DNA of 16,550 nucleotides, taken from assembly GCA_003248565.1 (NCBI GenBank), contig QFOV01000043.1:1-16550 (forward strand), read 5' to 3'. The translations under genes and the position numbers were made by a program. The notes under the pieces were generated by a model that did not search any database, was not told the origin of the DNA, and saw only the letters and a program-made list of their open reading frames with translations. This DNA comes from Stenotrophomonas sp. Lineage in GTDB: Bacteria; Pseudomonadota; Gammaproteobacteria; Xanthomonadales; Xanthomonadaceae. Shown here piece by piece: positions 6,917 to 12,756 of this stretch (within the stretch, counting starts at the first letter, position 1; each line of letters begins with the position of its first letter).

Positions 6917-7290
6917 TACCAGCATCAACATGAGCGCCGCGCAGAACACATGCTGGGCGGCATCAAGGTGACAAGCGCGCCATGCAGGGGCAGCGCCTTC
7001 CTGCTCACCCTGCAACTACCTTTGCCGGACACCAACGTCGACCACGCTGCCGATGCCACGTGCCGGATCCAGGCAAGGCAGCTGCCACGCTGGACGCAAC
7101 ACAGGCCGCTGCCCCACATGTCCTGGCATTCGGTGATCCCTGCCAATCGAAAACTACTGCAACTGCAGCAGGAGCCCCCGAGCTGCAGTGCACGTGCGTT
7201 AGAAGGCTGTCTTTGCGTCACACCATCCGATCGCTGCAACACAGCGCCCCACCGCAGACAGGAGCATCATTCCGCGCTGATTACCTGCAT
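6917..7290 (+). pseudogene. Remnant of a hybrid sensor histidine kinase (BvgS/RocS-like)
   Basis: In one frame from 6917 the translation gives MLGGIKVTSAP, then CRGSAFLLTLQLPLP, which is the end of a HATPase_c domain (typical GG.I.V.S.PG.GS.F.L.LPLP). After a linker of about 35 residues a receiver domain appears to begin: HVLAFGDP in a second frame (7119-7142), then PANRKLLQLQQE back in the first frame, matching the usual VLVVDDHPANR.LL..QL start. Further on, VTPSDR..., then QEHHSALIT, aligns with the stretch leading to the phospho-acceptor. The frame change, the missing acceptor Asp and the absence of any sensor, HisKA or N/G1 boxes upstream show a broken gene, truncated at its 5' end. It is divergent from the two response regulator genes, and its 3' end overlaps the convergent gene at 7281. 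No current function is expected. Confidence 0.6.
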
Positions 7291-7694
7291 GCCTGATGGA
7301 CCTTGTTGTCCCAGAAGCTCGAGAGGGCGAAGTCGCGCTTCAGACCGGCTTTGGCGTATGCCCGATCGCGCCCTCGCCGCGCGTTCTCGCAAGCATCGGC
7401 CTTCGGCGCGGGGGCAGCGCGTCGTCGCCCCGGGCGAACGCCGGATTTCGTCGATAGTCGGTTCCGCTGCAGTTGCAGTTGGAGCTCGATTGCCTCCAAC
7501 CGTTTGCGCGCGTCCTGGTCGGTGGGAGCATCAACAATGCTCCAGCGCTTCAGCTCAAGTCCTTCACAAGGTAGCGATTGATAGGAGTCGCCGCCGGCTA
7601 CCTGACACTTGTATACCAGCGCTCCCGTTTCACCACCCGTGCTGCCGAGCAGGCAGCCCAACACCATGCAAGCAAGAGATGCCACGGCTGGCAA
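7281..7694 (-). CDS. Secreted DUF4124-like protein
   Basis: The frame is open from 7793, but no ribosome binding site precedes that ATG. I place the start at the TTG at 7694, which has AAGG 9 bases upstream and directly opens a hydrophobic signal segment (VASLACMVLGCLLG); an ATG at 7667 is the other option. VLGC could be a lipobox, so a lipoprotein is possible. After the signal, ALVYKCQVAGGDSYQSLPC fits the DUF4124 start (VYKC...YQ..PC). A Gln/Leu/Arg-rich helical middle follows, and a C-terminal Cys-containing block (CENARRGRDRAYAKAGLKRD, ending VHQACR) is common in xanthomonad members. Function is unknown; envelope location is inferred. Its last codons overlap the kinase remnant on the other strand. 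Confidence 0.7.
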   Translation of the reverse strand: MPAVASLACMVLGCLLGSTGGETGALVYKCQVAGGDSYQSLPCEGLELKRWSIVDAPTDQDARKRLEAIELQLQLQRNRLSTKSGVRPGRRRAAPAPKADACENARRGRDRAYAKAGLKRDFALSSFWDNKVHQACR

Positions 7695-7855
7695 TCCAAT
7701 TGACCTTACCGGCGGCCAGCCTGGCAGTTCGCCACTGACTCCGATGCAGGCATACAACAAAGCCTTGTGTCGGGCTTGTCCACGAGTCCGCATGGAGGTG
7801 AGCGTGGGGCCTTCGGCCCAATCTCATTGGATGAAGAAATTTCTTCACAAATCGC

Positions 7856-7884
7856 TTGCGGGAAATGTGAAGCCCCGCTATTAT
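7856..7884 (+). promoter_or_regulatory. Promoter of the first tRNA-Ala/tRNA-Glu unit
   Basis: TTGCGG (7856-7861) and TATTAT (7879-7884) are separated by exactly 17 bases. A start near 7891 would lie about 28 bases before the tRNA-Ala, a normal tRNA leader length. Confidence 0.6.
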
Positions 7885-7918
7885 TTCTTTCTCGGCAACG
7901 ACGTAACAACGTTCCACC

Positions 7919-7994
7919 GGGGCCATAGCTCAGCTGGGAGAGCGCCTGCATGGCATGCAGGAGGTCAGCGGTTCGATCCCGCTTGGCTCCACCA
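7919..7994 (+). tRNA. tRNA-Ala (GGC), copy 1
   Basis: A 76-base cloverleaf with CCA encoded. The acceptor stem GGGGCCA pairs with TGGCTCC and contains the G3-U70 wobble that identifies alanine tRNAs. The anticodon loop ATGGCAT lies in a CCTGC/GCAGG stem and reads GGC. The T-arm carries GGTTCGATCCC. Confidence 0.97.
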
Positions 7995-8020
7995 AATCCG
8001 GACATTAGGCCGTCTGGATT
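7995..8020 (+). ncRNA. Inter-tRNA hairpin, copy 1
   Basis: Immediately after the CCA, ATCCGGAC (7996-8003) pairs with GTCTGGAT (8012-8019) around the loop ATTAGGCC, with an extra A-T closing pair. The second unit has the same structure at 8332-8355 with compensatory changes, which indicates a conserved RNA element, perhaps a processing signal, in the Ala-Glu precursor. Confidence 0.55.
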
Positions 8021-8045
8021 GTCGACAATTTGATGAGTATAACGC

Positions 8046-8121
8046 GTCCCCATCGTCTAGAGGCCTAGGACATCACCCTTTCACGGTGGCGACCGGGGTT
8101 CGAATCCCCGTGGGGACGCCA
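8046..8121 (+). tRNA. tRNA-Glu (TTC), copy 1
   Basis: A 76-base cloverleaf with CCA encoded. The acceptor arms are GTCCCCA and TGGGGAC. The anticodon loop between CCACC-type stems reads TTC for glutamate. It is separated from the upstream tRNA-Ala by 51 bases and probably cotranscribed with it. Confidence 0.97.
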
Positions 8122-8138
8122 TTCATCAGGTACAAACG

Positions 8139-8164
8139 GACCCAGCCGTATCGGGTCTTTTTTT
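8139..8164 (+). terminator. Intrinsic terminator of the first tRNA unit
   Basis: GACCC (8139-8143) and GGGTC (8153-8157) form a stem with a 9-base loop, followed directly by seven T residues (8158-8164). It closes unit 1, so unit 2 needs its own promoter. Confidence 0.7.
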
Positions 8165-8207
8165 ATCGAAGCAATCTTCCCAAGAGATTGCACGGAAGAA
8201 GAAAAAG

Positions 8208-8236
8208 CTTCCAATTTGATAAAAAACCGTTATTAT
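8208..8236 (+). promoter_or_regulatory. Candidate promoter of the second tRNA unit
   Basis: TATTAT (8231-8236) is the same -10 sequence as in unit 1 and lies about 20 bases before the second tRNA-Ala. The matching -35 at 17 bases, CTTCCA (8208-8213), is weak; an AT-rich stretch lies between. Confidence 0.45.
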
Positions 8237-8255
8237 GACGGGCTGGCAACAACGT

Positions 8256-8331
8256 GGGGCCATAGCTCAGCTGGGAGAGCGCCTGCATGGCATGCAGGAG
8301 GTCAGCGGTTCGATCCCGCTTGGCTCCACCA
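8256..8331 (+). tRNA. tRNA-Ala (GGC), copy 2
   Basis: Base-for-base the same 76-base gene as copy 1, including encoded CCA and the G3-U70 pair. Its flanks differ from those of copy 1. Confidence 0.97.
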
Positions 8332-8355
8332 ATTCAGGCCTTAGGCCGCCTGAAT
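8332..8355 (+). ncRNA. Inter-tRNA hairpin, copy 2
   Basis: ATTCAGGC (8332-8339) pairs perfectly with GCCTGAAT (8348-8355) around the loop CTTAGGCC. Relative to copy 1, two base pairs changed on both sides (C-G to T-A and A-T to G-C) and one G-T became A-T, while seven of eight loop bases are unchanged. Confidence 0.55.
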
Positions 8356-8382
8356 CTACAACTTGAGATTTGAAGAATACGC

Positions 8383-8458
8383 GTCCCCATCGTCTAGAGG
8401 CCTAGGACATCACCCTTTCACGGTGGCGACCGGGGTTCGAATCCCCGTGGGGACGCCA
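8383..8458 (+). tRNA. tRNA-Glu (TTC), copy 2
   Basis: Identical to copy 1, with encoded CCA, and again placed 51 bases after the tRNA-Ala. Confidence 0.97.
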
Positions 8459-8464
8459 TTTCTA

Positions 8465-8492
8465 AAAAGCTCCGAGCAATCGGGGCTTTTTT
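8465..8492 (+). terminator. Intrinsic terminator of the second tRNA unit
   Basis: AGCTCCGA (8468-8475) and TCGGGGCT (8480-8487) form an 8-bp stem with one G-T pair and a GCAA loop, followed by a T-run to 8492. It starts seven bases after the tRNA-Glu. Confidence 0.85.
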
Positions 8493-8566
8493 CTTGCCCG
8501 GTATTTGCGGCAATGCAGCCCTGCCCTCGCTGGCAGGAAAGCAGTGAGCAGCCAATCAAGCAGTCA

Positions 8567-8596
8567 TCGACAGCCAGCCAGGCTGGTCAGCATACT
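8567..8596 (+). promoter_or_regulatory. Candidate promoter of the small membrane protein gene
   Basis: TCGACA (8567-8572), five of six matches to the -35 consensus, and CATACT (8591-8596) are separated by 18 bases. They lie 41 bases upstream of the ATG at 8637. Confidence 0.35.
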
Positions 8597-8636
8597 GAGA
8601 TGCTTGAGGCTGCCAGCCAGTGGCGAGGAGAATTCA

Positions 8637-8912
8637 ATGAACATGAAAGCACTTGCCATCCTGCTGGCTGGAGCACTCCTGACCTTCGCCGGCACCACAC
8701 TACACGCCAACCATCTCTTTGCCGAGCGCTCGCAAGTACCCGACCAGGCCAAGGGCGAGATCATCGCGTTCAAGGTGAAAGGATCGGATCGCACGGTTTA
8801 CATCACCCGCAGCGACCAACTTCAACACTGGTCGATTCTTGGCGCCGGGATTCTATTGTTCCTTCTGGGCGCAAAAGGCGGCGCCCTGGAGCGCAAGCGC
8901 GCACAGCCCTGA
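8637..8912 (+). CDS. Small membrane protein, 91 aa, two hydrophobic segments
   Basis: Not a recognised family. GAGGAG stands 7 bases before the ATG at 8637, fixing the start; the frame is open further upstream without such a site. Residues 4-24 form a signal peptide or membrane anchor (ALAILLAGALLTFAG), residues 25-63 a hydrophilic domain with mixed charge (KGEIIAFKVKGSDRTVYITR, probably beta-strands), and residues 65-83 a second membrane helix (WSILGAGILLFLLGAKGG) followed by a basic tail ERKRAQP. If the first segment is a helix, both ends would face the cytoplasm and the middle part the periplasm. It follows the tRNA terminator with its own likely promoter. Confidence 0.75.
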   Translation: MNMKALAILLAGALLTFAGTTLHANHLFAERSQVPDQAKGEIIAFKVKGSDRTVYITRSDQLQHWSILGAGILLFLLGAKGGALERKRAQP

Positions 8913-9087
8913 GATTGGCAGCGCCAACGCGGGCAACACCGTCCTTCTTGCGTGAGCAGCGCACGCCGCGTAACCCAGGCTTCTGCAGATGAGTGACATC
9001 ACTTCCGCTGCCCCTTTGTACTGCAAGCTTCGCCACCTTCGCTGTTTCCGCATTGCAGCTGAAGCTTGAAGTACTGCGGACAACTCC
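8913..9087. other. Intergenic region, nothing identified
   Basis: This is the first part of a 297-bp gap between the membrane protein gene and the tRNA-Leu. No coding frame, promoter pair or terminator stands out here; the gap also holds the SMAG-like repeat at 9088-9110 and the tRNA-Leu terminator. Confidence 0.4.
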
Positions 9088-9110
9088 TGCCGAGCATAGC
9101 TCGGCACTAC
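9088..9110 (-). repeat. SMAG-type REP element
   Basis: On the minus strand the element reads GTAG followed by TGCCGAGC, a 3-base loop TAT and GCTCGGCA, a perfect 8-bp stem. GTAG directly abutting a G+C-rich palindrome is the defining form of the SMAG repeats of Stenotrophomonas maltophilia, which are mobilised by RAYT transposases. The sequence is a single monomer in an intergenic region, as usual. Confidence 0.65.
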
Positions 9111-9177
9111 ACGCCAGGCCTCTGCAGGGGAGCAATGCGATTCGCGAACCTGCAGGCACCTGACAAACTCCAGGCAA

Positions 9178-9201
9178 AGAAAAAGGCACCCAAGGGTGCC
9201 T
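9178..9201 (-). terminator. Intrinsic terminator of tRNA-Leu
   Basis: GGCACC and GGTGCC (9185-9190, 9195-9200) form a stem with a 4-base loop. Read on the minus strand, the hairpin is followed by a T-rich tract (TTTTTCTTT). It begins 9 bases beyond the tRNA CCA. Confidence 0.85.
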
Positions 9202-9209
9202 GTTTTCTC

Positions 9210-9296
9210 TGGTGCCGAAGGGGGGACTCGAACCCCCACGCTTTTAAGGGCGGCGGATTTTGAATCCGCTGCGTCTACCGATTCCGCCACTTCGGC
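9210..9296 (-). tRNA. tRNA-Leu (CAA)
   Basis: An 87-base class II tRNA with encoded CCA. The acceptor stem is GCCGAAG pairing with CTTCGGC (one more base A73 before CCA). The anticodon loop TTCAAAA in a GCGGA/TCCGC stem reads CAA. A long variable arm (CCGCCCTTAAAAGCG region) is present, and the T-arm carries GGTTCGAGTCC. Confidence 0.97.
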
Positions 9297-9309
9297 TGGC
9301 AGGAGCGGA

Positions 9310-9315
9310 ATTATA
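9310..9315 (-). promoter_or_regulatory. -10 element of the tRNA-Leu promoter
   Basis: A perfect TATAAT on the minus strand 13 bases upstream of the tRNA 5' end. No good -35 is seen at 16-18 bases; that area is instead occupied by a GCCTGC/GCAGGC hairpin (9326-9331, 9336-9341). Confidence 0.55.
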
Positions 9316-9418
9316 GCGGAGCTTTGCCTGCTTGGGCAGGCCTCGGCTGAAAATATTTGTGTAATGCCTGTTTCGGCGACTGGCTATACTTCGACCGATC
9401 CAGATACAGGGGAGAACG

Positions 9419-9787
9419 ATGGGCTCGCTCGAAGGTACGAGGGTGCTGGTCGTGGAGAACGACGAGTTGAATGCCATGCTGCTGCAGATGCAGTTGGAGA
9501 TGGAAGGCATGCTGGTGGGCGGCGTAGCTGCCACGGTCAGTACTGCCCTGCAGATGATCGATGAGCTGCAGCCCCAGCTCGTGTTCCTGGACTACTGGCT
9601 GGCATGCAATGAGAACAGCAGCCCGGTTGCCGAGCGTCTGAGGCAGCGCGGCATCCCGTTCCTGGTCGCCACCGGGATGGAAATCGATCAGCTGCCTGCA
9701 GTGTTCGATGCCGGCGTGAAGCTGTCCAAGCCTTACACCGGCGCCGATCTCAGCCAGGCACTGCAACGCGCACTTGCTCCGGCTTGA
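9419..9787 (+). CDS. Stand-alone receiver-domain protein (CheY-like)
   Basis: A 122-aa protein consisting of a receiver domain only. GGGGAG is 6 bases before the ATG. The acidic pocket is E13 and D15 in VVENDE, the phospho-acceptor is D58 in VFLDYWL, and switch residues T85 and K104 (LSKPY) are present, so it should be phosphorylatable. No output domain follows, so it would act by protein-protein contact or as a phosphate relay or sink. No kinase gene is adjacent; it sits between tRNA-Leu and a REP doublet facing tex. TATACT at 9385-9390 is a likely -10 element about 29 bases upstream of the start. Partner unknown. Confidence 0.88.
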   Translation: MGSLEGTRVLVVENDELNAMLLQMQLEMEGMLVGGVAATVSTALQMIDELQPQLVFLDYWLACNENSSPVAERLRQRGIPFLVATGMEIDQLPAVFDAGVKLSKPYTGADLSQALQRALAPA

Positions 9788-9799
9788 GATTCCAGGTTT

Positions 9800-9896
9800 G
9801 TGGGAGCGGCGTAAGCCGCGAAGCAGATGGATCATCGATCAGCACTGATGCCCTGAACTTCCGCATTGCCAGCTTCGCGGCTTACGCCGCTCCCAC
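9800..9896. repeat. Paired inverted REP element (BIME-like) between convergent genes
   Basis: Two perfect 25-base inverted copies lie at 9800-9824 and 9872-9896, each beginning GTGGGAGCGGCGTAAGCCGC from the outside and each containing its own GCGGC/GCCGC stem. They flank a 47-base centre. Such elements are common at gene ends in Pseudomonas and Stenotrophomonas. Placed between the receiver gene (ends 9787) and tex (ends 9926), it could terminate or stabilise both transcripts. Confidence 0.8.
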
Positions 9897-9925
9897 GAAA
9901 TGGATGGAGCTCTGCGGCAGCTGAC

Positions 9926-12337
9926 TCAGCTGCCGCGTTTTGCCCTTGCGAATGCATCGGCCAGCGCATTGTTGGCCGGCGCCGCAGACACTGCCGGTCG
10001 GCCACCGCCATTGCCGGGATTGCGCTGACCGCGCTGATCCCGGTCGCGCCCGCCGCCAGCAGCACGTCCCTGCCCTGCACCACGCTCGTCACGCTCTGGT
10101 TTTTTGGCCGGTGCAGGCGAATCTTCCAGGCGCCGGGTCAATGCGATGCGCTTGCGCGGCACATCCACCTCCAGCACCTTGACCTTGACGATGTCGCCCG
10201 CCTTGACCACATCGCGCGGATCTTTGACGAAGGTGTCGGACAAAGCGGAGATATGGATCAGGCCGTCCTGGTGCACACCGATATCGACGAACGCACCGAA
10301 CGCGGCAACGTTGCTGACGACGCCTTCCAGGATCATGCCTTCACGCAGGTCCTTGATGTCTTCAATGCCCTCGGCAAAACGTGCGGCCTTGAACTCAGGA
10401 CGCGGATCACGGCCTGGCTTTTCCATCTCCTTGAGGATGTCGCGCACGGTCGGTACGCCAAACTTGTCGTCGGTGAACTGCTCAGCCTTCAGGCTGCGCA
10501 GGTAGCTGCCGTCGCCCAGCAGCGCCTTGATCGGCTTTGCGGCGGCAGCGACGATGCGCTCGACCACGGGATACGCCTCAGGGTGAACCGCCGAGGCATC
10601 AAGCGGCTCGTCGCCATCAGCAATCCGCAGGAAGCCGGCGCATTGTTCAAAGGTCTTGTCGCCCAGGCGCGGCACTTTCAGCAGGTCCTTGCGGCGCTTG
10701 AACGGGCCGTTCTCATCGCGGTGACGGACAATATTCTCGGCCACCGTCGATGACAAACCCGATACACGCGTCAACAGTGCGGCCGAGGCGGTGTTGACGA
10801 ACACGCCGACAGCATTGACGCAGTCCTCGACACGCGCATCCAGTGCCTTGGCCAGGCGGAACTGGTCGACGTCGTGCTGGTACTGGCCAACACCAATCGC
10901 CTTGGGCTCGATCTTGACCAGTTCGGCCAATGGATCCTGCAGGCGGCGCGCAATCGACACCGCACCACGCAGCGAGACATCCAGGTCCGGAAATTCCTTG
11001 GCGGCAAACTCGGAGGCCGAATACACCGAGGCACCGGCCTCGCTGACCACCACCTTCTGCAGCTTGGGATTGGCACAGGCGGCGATTGCCTCGCCTGCCA
11101 GCTTGTCGGTCTCGCGGCTTGCAGTGCCGTTGCCGATCGCGATCAACTCGACATTGTGCTTGATGCACAGCTGTTTGATCGTCTGCAGGGACTGCTCCCA
11201 CTGCCGCCGCGGCTCGTGCGGGTACACCGTATCGGTGGCCAGCAGCTTGCCGGTGGCATCGACGACGGCGATCTTGCAACCGGTGCGGATGCCCGGATCC
11301 AATCCGAGCACTGCCTTGGGACCGGCTGGCGCTGCCAGCATCAAGTCCTTCAGATTGTCGCCAAACACCGCAATCGCCTCAGCCTCGGCTTTTTCGCGGG
11401 CCTGGTTGAACAGGTCCAGCAGCAGGTGCATATGCAGTTTGGCGCGCCAGGTCAGGCGGCAGGCGTCCAACAACCAGCGATCCGCCGGGCGCTCCTTGTT
11501 GGCGATGCCTGCGTTGAGCGCTACCCGACCTTCCGCATACTGGTGGCCGGCTTCGGCGTCGCTGCCCGGGTCCAGTTCGAGGAAGATGAACTCTTCGCGG
11601 CGCGCACGGAACAAGGCCAGCAGGCGGTGCGAAGGAATCTTCGCCAATGCCTCGGCATGATCGAAATAGTCACGATACTTGGCGCCTTCGGCCTCCTTGC
11701 CCTCGGCAACGCGGGCACGGATGATGCCGTTCCCCGCCAGCCAGTTGCGCAATTCGCCAACCAGCGCAGCGTCTTCACCCCAGCGCTCCATCAGGATGGC
11801 GCGTGCACCTTCCAGTGCGGCCTTGGTGTCAGCAACGCCCTTTTCAGCATTCACATAACCGGCGGCGAAGACCTGCGGGTCCAACATGGGATCGCCGAGC
11901 AGGCCATCGGCCAACGGCTCCAGCCCCGCCTCGCGGGCAATCTGCGCACGGGTGCGGCGCTTCTGCTTATAGGGCAGATACAGATCTTCCAGACGCGACT
12001 TGGTATCGGCGCCCATGATCTGCTCACGCAGCGCATCGGTCAGCTTGCCTTGTTCGTCGATGCTGGACAGCACGGCGCGGCGCCGATCTTCGAGTTCGCG
12101 CAGGTAGGTCAAACGACTTTCGAGATTACGCAGCTGGGTATCGTCCAGGCCGCCAGTCACTTCCTTGCGGTAGCGGGCGATGAACGGAACGCTGGCGCCC
12201 TCATCCAGCAGCGCGATGGCCGCCGTGGTCTGAGTAGCTTGTGCGCCGATCTCGTCGGCGATTGTCTGCGCGATCTGCTGCGCTAGCTTGATGTCTTGCA
12301 TTGCCGGTGCGGTAGCCACAGTGACGGAAGCTGCCAT
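9926..12337 (-). CDS. tex: Transcription accessory protein Tex
   Basis: An 803-aa RNA-binding protein of usual Tex/YhgF length. Order: N-terminal Tex helical region (LLDEGASVPFIARYRKEVTG at about 44-63), YqgF/RNase H-like fold (VLGLDPGIRTGCKIAVVD at about 345), helix-hairpin-helix pair (VFVNTASAALLTRVSGLS region near 510 and KDLLKVPRLG), and an S1 domain (DLREGMILEGVVSNVAAFGA, about 660-735) ending in RKRIALT. The last 60 residues are a disordered Gly/Arg-rich tail. Tex acts in the cytoplasm on nucleic acids and RNA polymerase-linked processes and is broadly conserved. The ATG at 12301 (MQDIKLAQQ) is an alternative start and matches other Tex N-termini better; neither start has a clear ribosome binding site. 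Confidence 0.95.
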   Translation of the reverse strand: MAASVTVATAPAMQDIKLAQQIAQTIADEIGAQATQTTAAIALLDEGASVPFIARYRKEVTGGLDDTQLRNLESRLTYLRELEDRRRAVLSSIDEQGKLTDALREQIMGADTKSRLEDLYLPYKQKRRTRAQIAREAGLEPLADGLLGDPMLDPQVFAAGYVNAEKGVADTKAALEGARAILMERWGEDAALVGELRNWLAGNGIIRARVAEGKEAEGAKYRDYFDHAEALAKIPSHRLLALFRARREEFIFLELDPGSDAEAGHQYAEGRVALNAGIANKERPADRWLLDACRLTWRAKLHMHLLLDLFNQAREKAEAEAIAVFGDNLKDLMLAAPAGPKAVLGLDPGIRTGCKIAVVDATGKLLATDTVYPHEPRRQWEQSLQTIKQLCIKHNVELIAIGNGTASRETDKLAGEAIAACANPKLQKVVVSEAGASVYSASEFAAKEFPDLDVSLRGAVSIARRLQDPLAELVKIEPKAIGVGQYQHDVDQFRLAKALDARVEDCVNAVGVFVNTASAALLTRVSGLSSTVAENIVRHRDENGPFKRRKDLLKVPRLGDKTFEQCAGFLRIADGDEPLDASAVHPEAYPVVERIVAAAAKPIKALLGDGSYLRSLKAEQFTDDKFGVPTVRDILKEMEKPGRDPRPEFKAARFAEGIEDIKDLREGMILEGVVSNVAAFGAFVDIGVHQDGLIHISALSDTFVKDPRDVVKAGDIVKVKVLEVDVPRKRIALTRRLEDSPAPAKKPERDERGAGQGRAAGGGRDRDQRGQRNPGNGGGRPAVSAAPANNALADAFARAKRGS

Positions 12338-12377
12338 TCTGGCAATGCGCGCGCCCGGGGGAAAGCCGTTGACAGTA

Positions 12378-12402
12378 CGCGCCGGACCTGCCGGCCGGCG
12401 CG
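12378..12402. other. GC-rich hairpin upstream of tex
   Basis: CGCGCCGG (12378-12385) and CCGGCGCG (12395-12402) form an 8-bp stem with a 9-base loop, between the 71-aa gene and tex. No T-run follows on the minus strand, so it may be a weak terminator or part of the tex leader. Confidence 0.35.
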
Positions 12403-12415
12403 CGCGCCTGAATAC

Positions 12416-12631
12416 TCAGGCCAGATGCTGATACAGCCGTTGGCTGGCGACGTCGTCACGCAGGTCTTCCAGCACCATGACCCGCATCGAGCCCCTGCCG
12501 GAGACGTTCATCGTCCGTTCTACGTAAATTTCCGGGCCATGCTCGGTATCTGCGCGGGTTTTGCTGAAGCCGTACGGCAACACACCCTTATCGCCATCCT
12601 TGCTGCCACCGATATAAAGAACAATTGCCAT
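12416..12631 (-). CDS. Hypothetical protein, 71 aa
   Basis: The start at 12631 is chosen because AGGAG lies about 11 bases upstream and the sequence before it reads as leader; the frame is open to 12685. I recognise no family. The protein begins MAIVLYIGGSKDGDKG, suggesting an N-terminal beta-strand and glycine loop, then YGFSKTRADTEHGPEIYVER and a C-terminal helix VLEDLRDDVASQRLYQHL. It is soluble, slightly acidic, with no Cys, signal peptide or membrane segment. It precedes tex on the same strand by 78 bp, but a GC hairpin between them argues against simple cotranscription. Confidence 0.7.
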   Translation of the reverse strand: MAIVLYIGGSKDGDKGVLPYGFSKTRADTEHGPEIYVERTMNVSGRGSMRVMVLEDLRDDVASQRLYQHLA

Positions 12632-12697
12632 GGTGGTTCGTGCTCCTGTTGGATCTGTAACAGGTGCAACGATACGCGGGGTCACGTTACAGAGATG

Positions 12698-12725
12698 TAC
12701 ATAAAAGGTTGTCGTTTGATGTCAG
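12698..12725 (-). promoter_or_regulatory. Candidate promoter of the 71-aa gene
   Basis: On the minus strand CTGACA (12720-12725) and TATGTA (12698-12703) are separated by 16 bases, about 67 bp upstream of the ATG at 12631. A pattern match only. Confidence 0.35.
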
Positions 12726-12756
12726 CATTCAGCGCGCAGGCTTCAATGACTGCATT

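Noticed and set aside
7919..8458. tRNA repeats as integration (att) sites of a genomic island
   Set aside because: Whole tRNA units with promoters and terminators are repeated, only 135 bases lie between them, and no integrase is present.
7609..8992. Two 209-aa plus-strand frames that share a stretch
   Set aside because: They run through the duplicated tRNA genes; the shared peptide is tRNA-Glu sequence translated.
10874..12286. 470-aa open frame on the plus strand
   Set aside because: Antisense shadow of tex, with no recognisable domain of its own.
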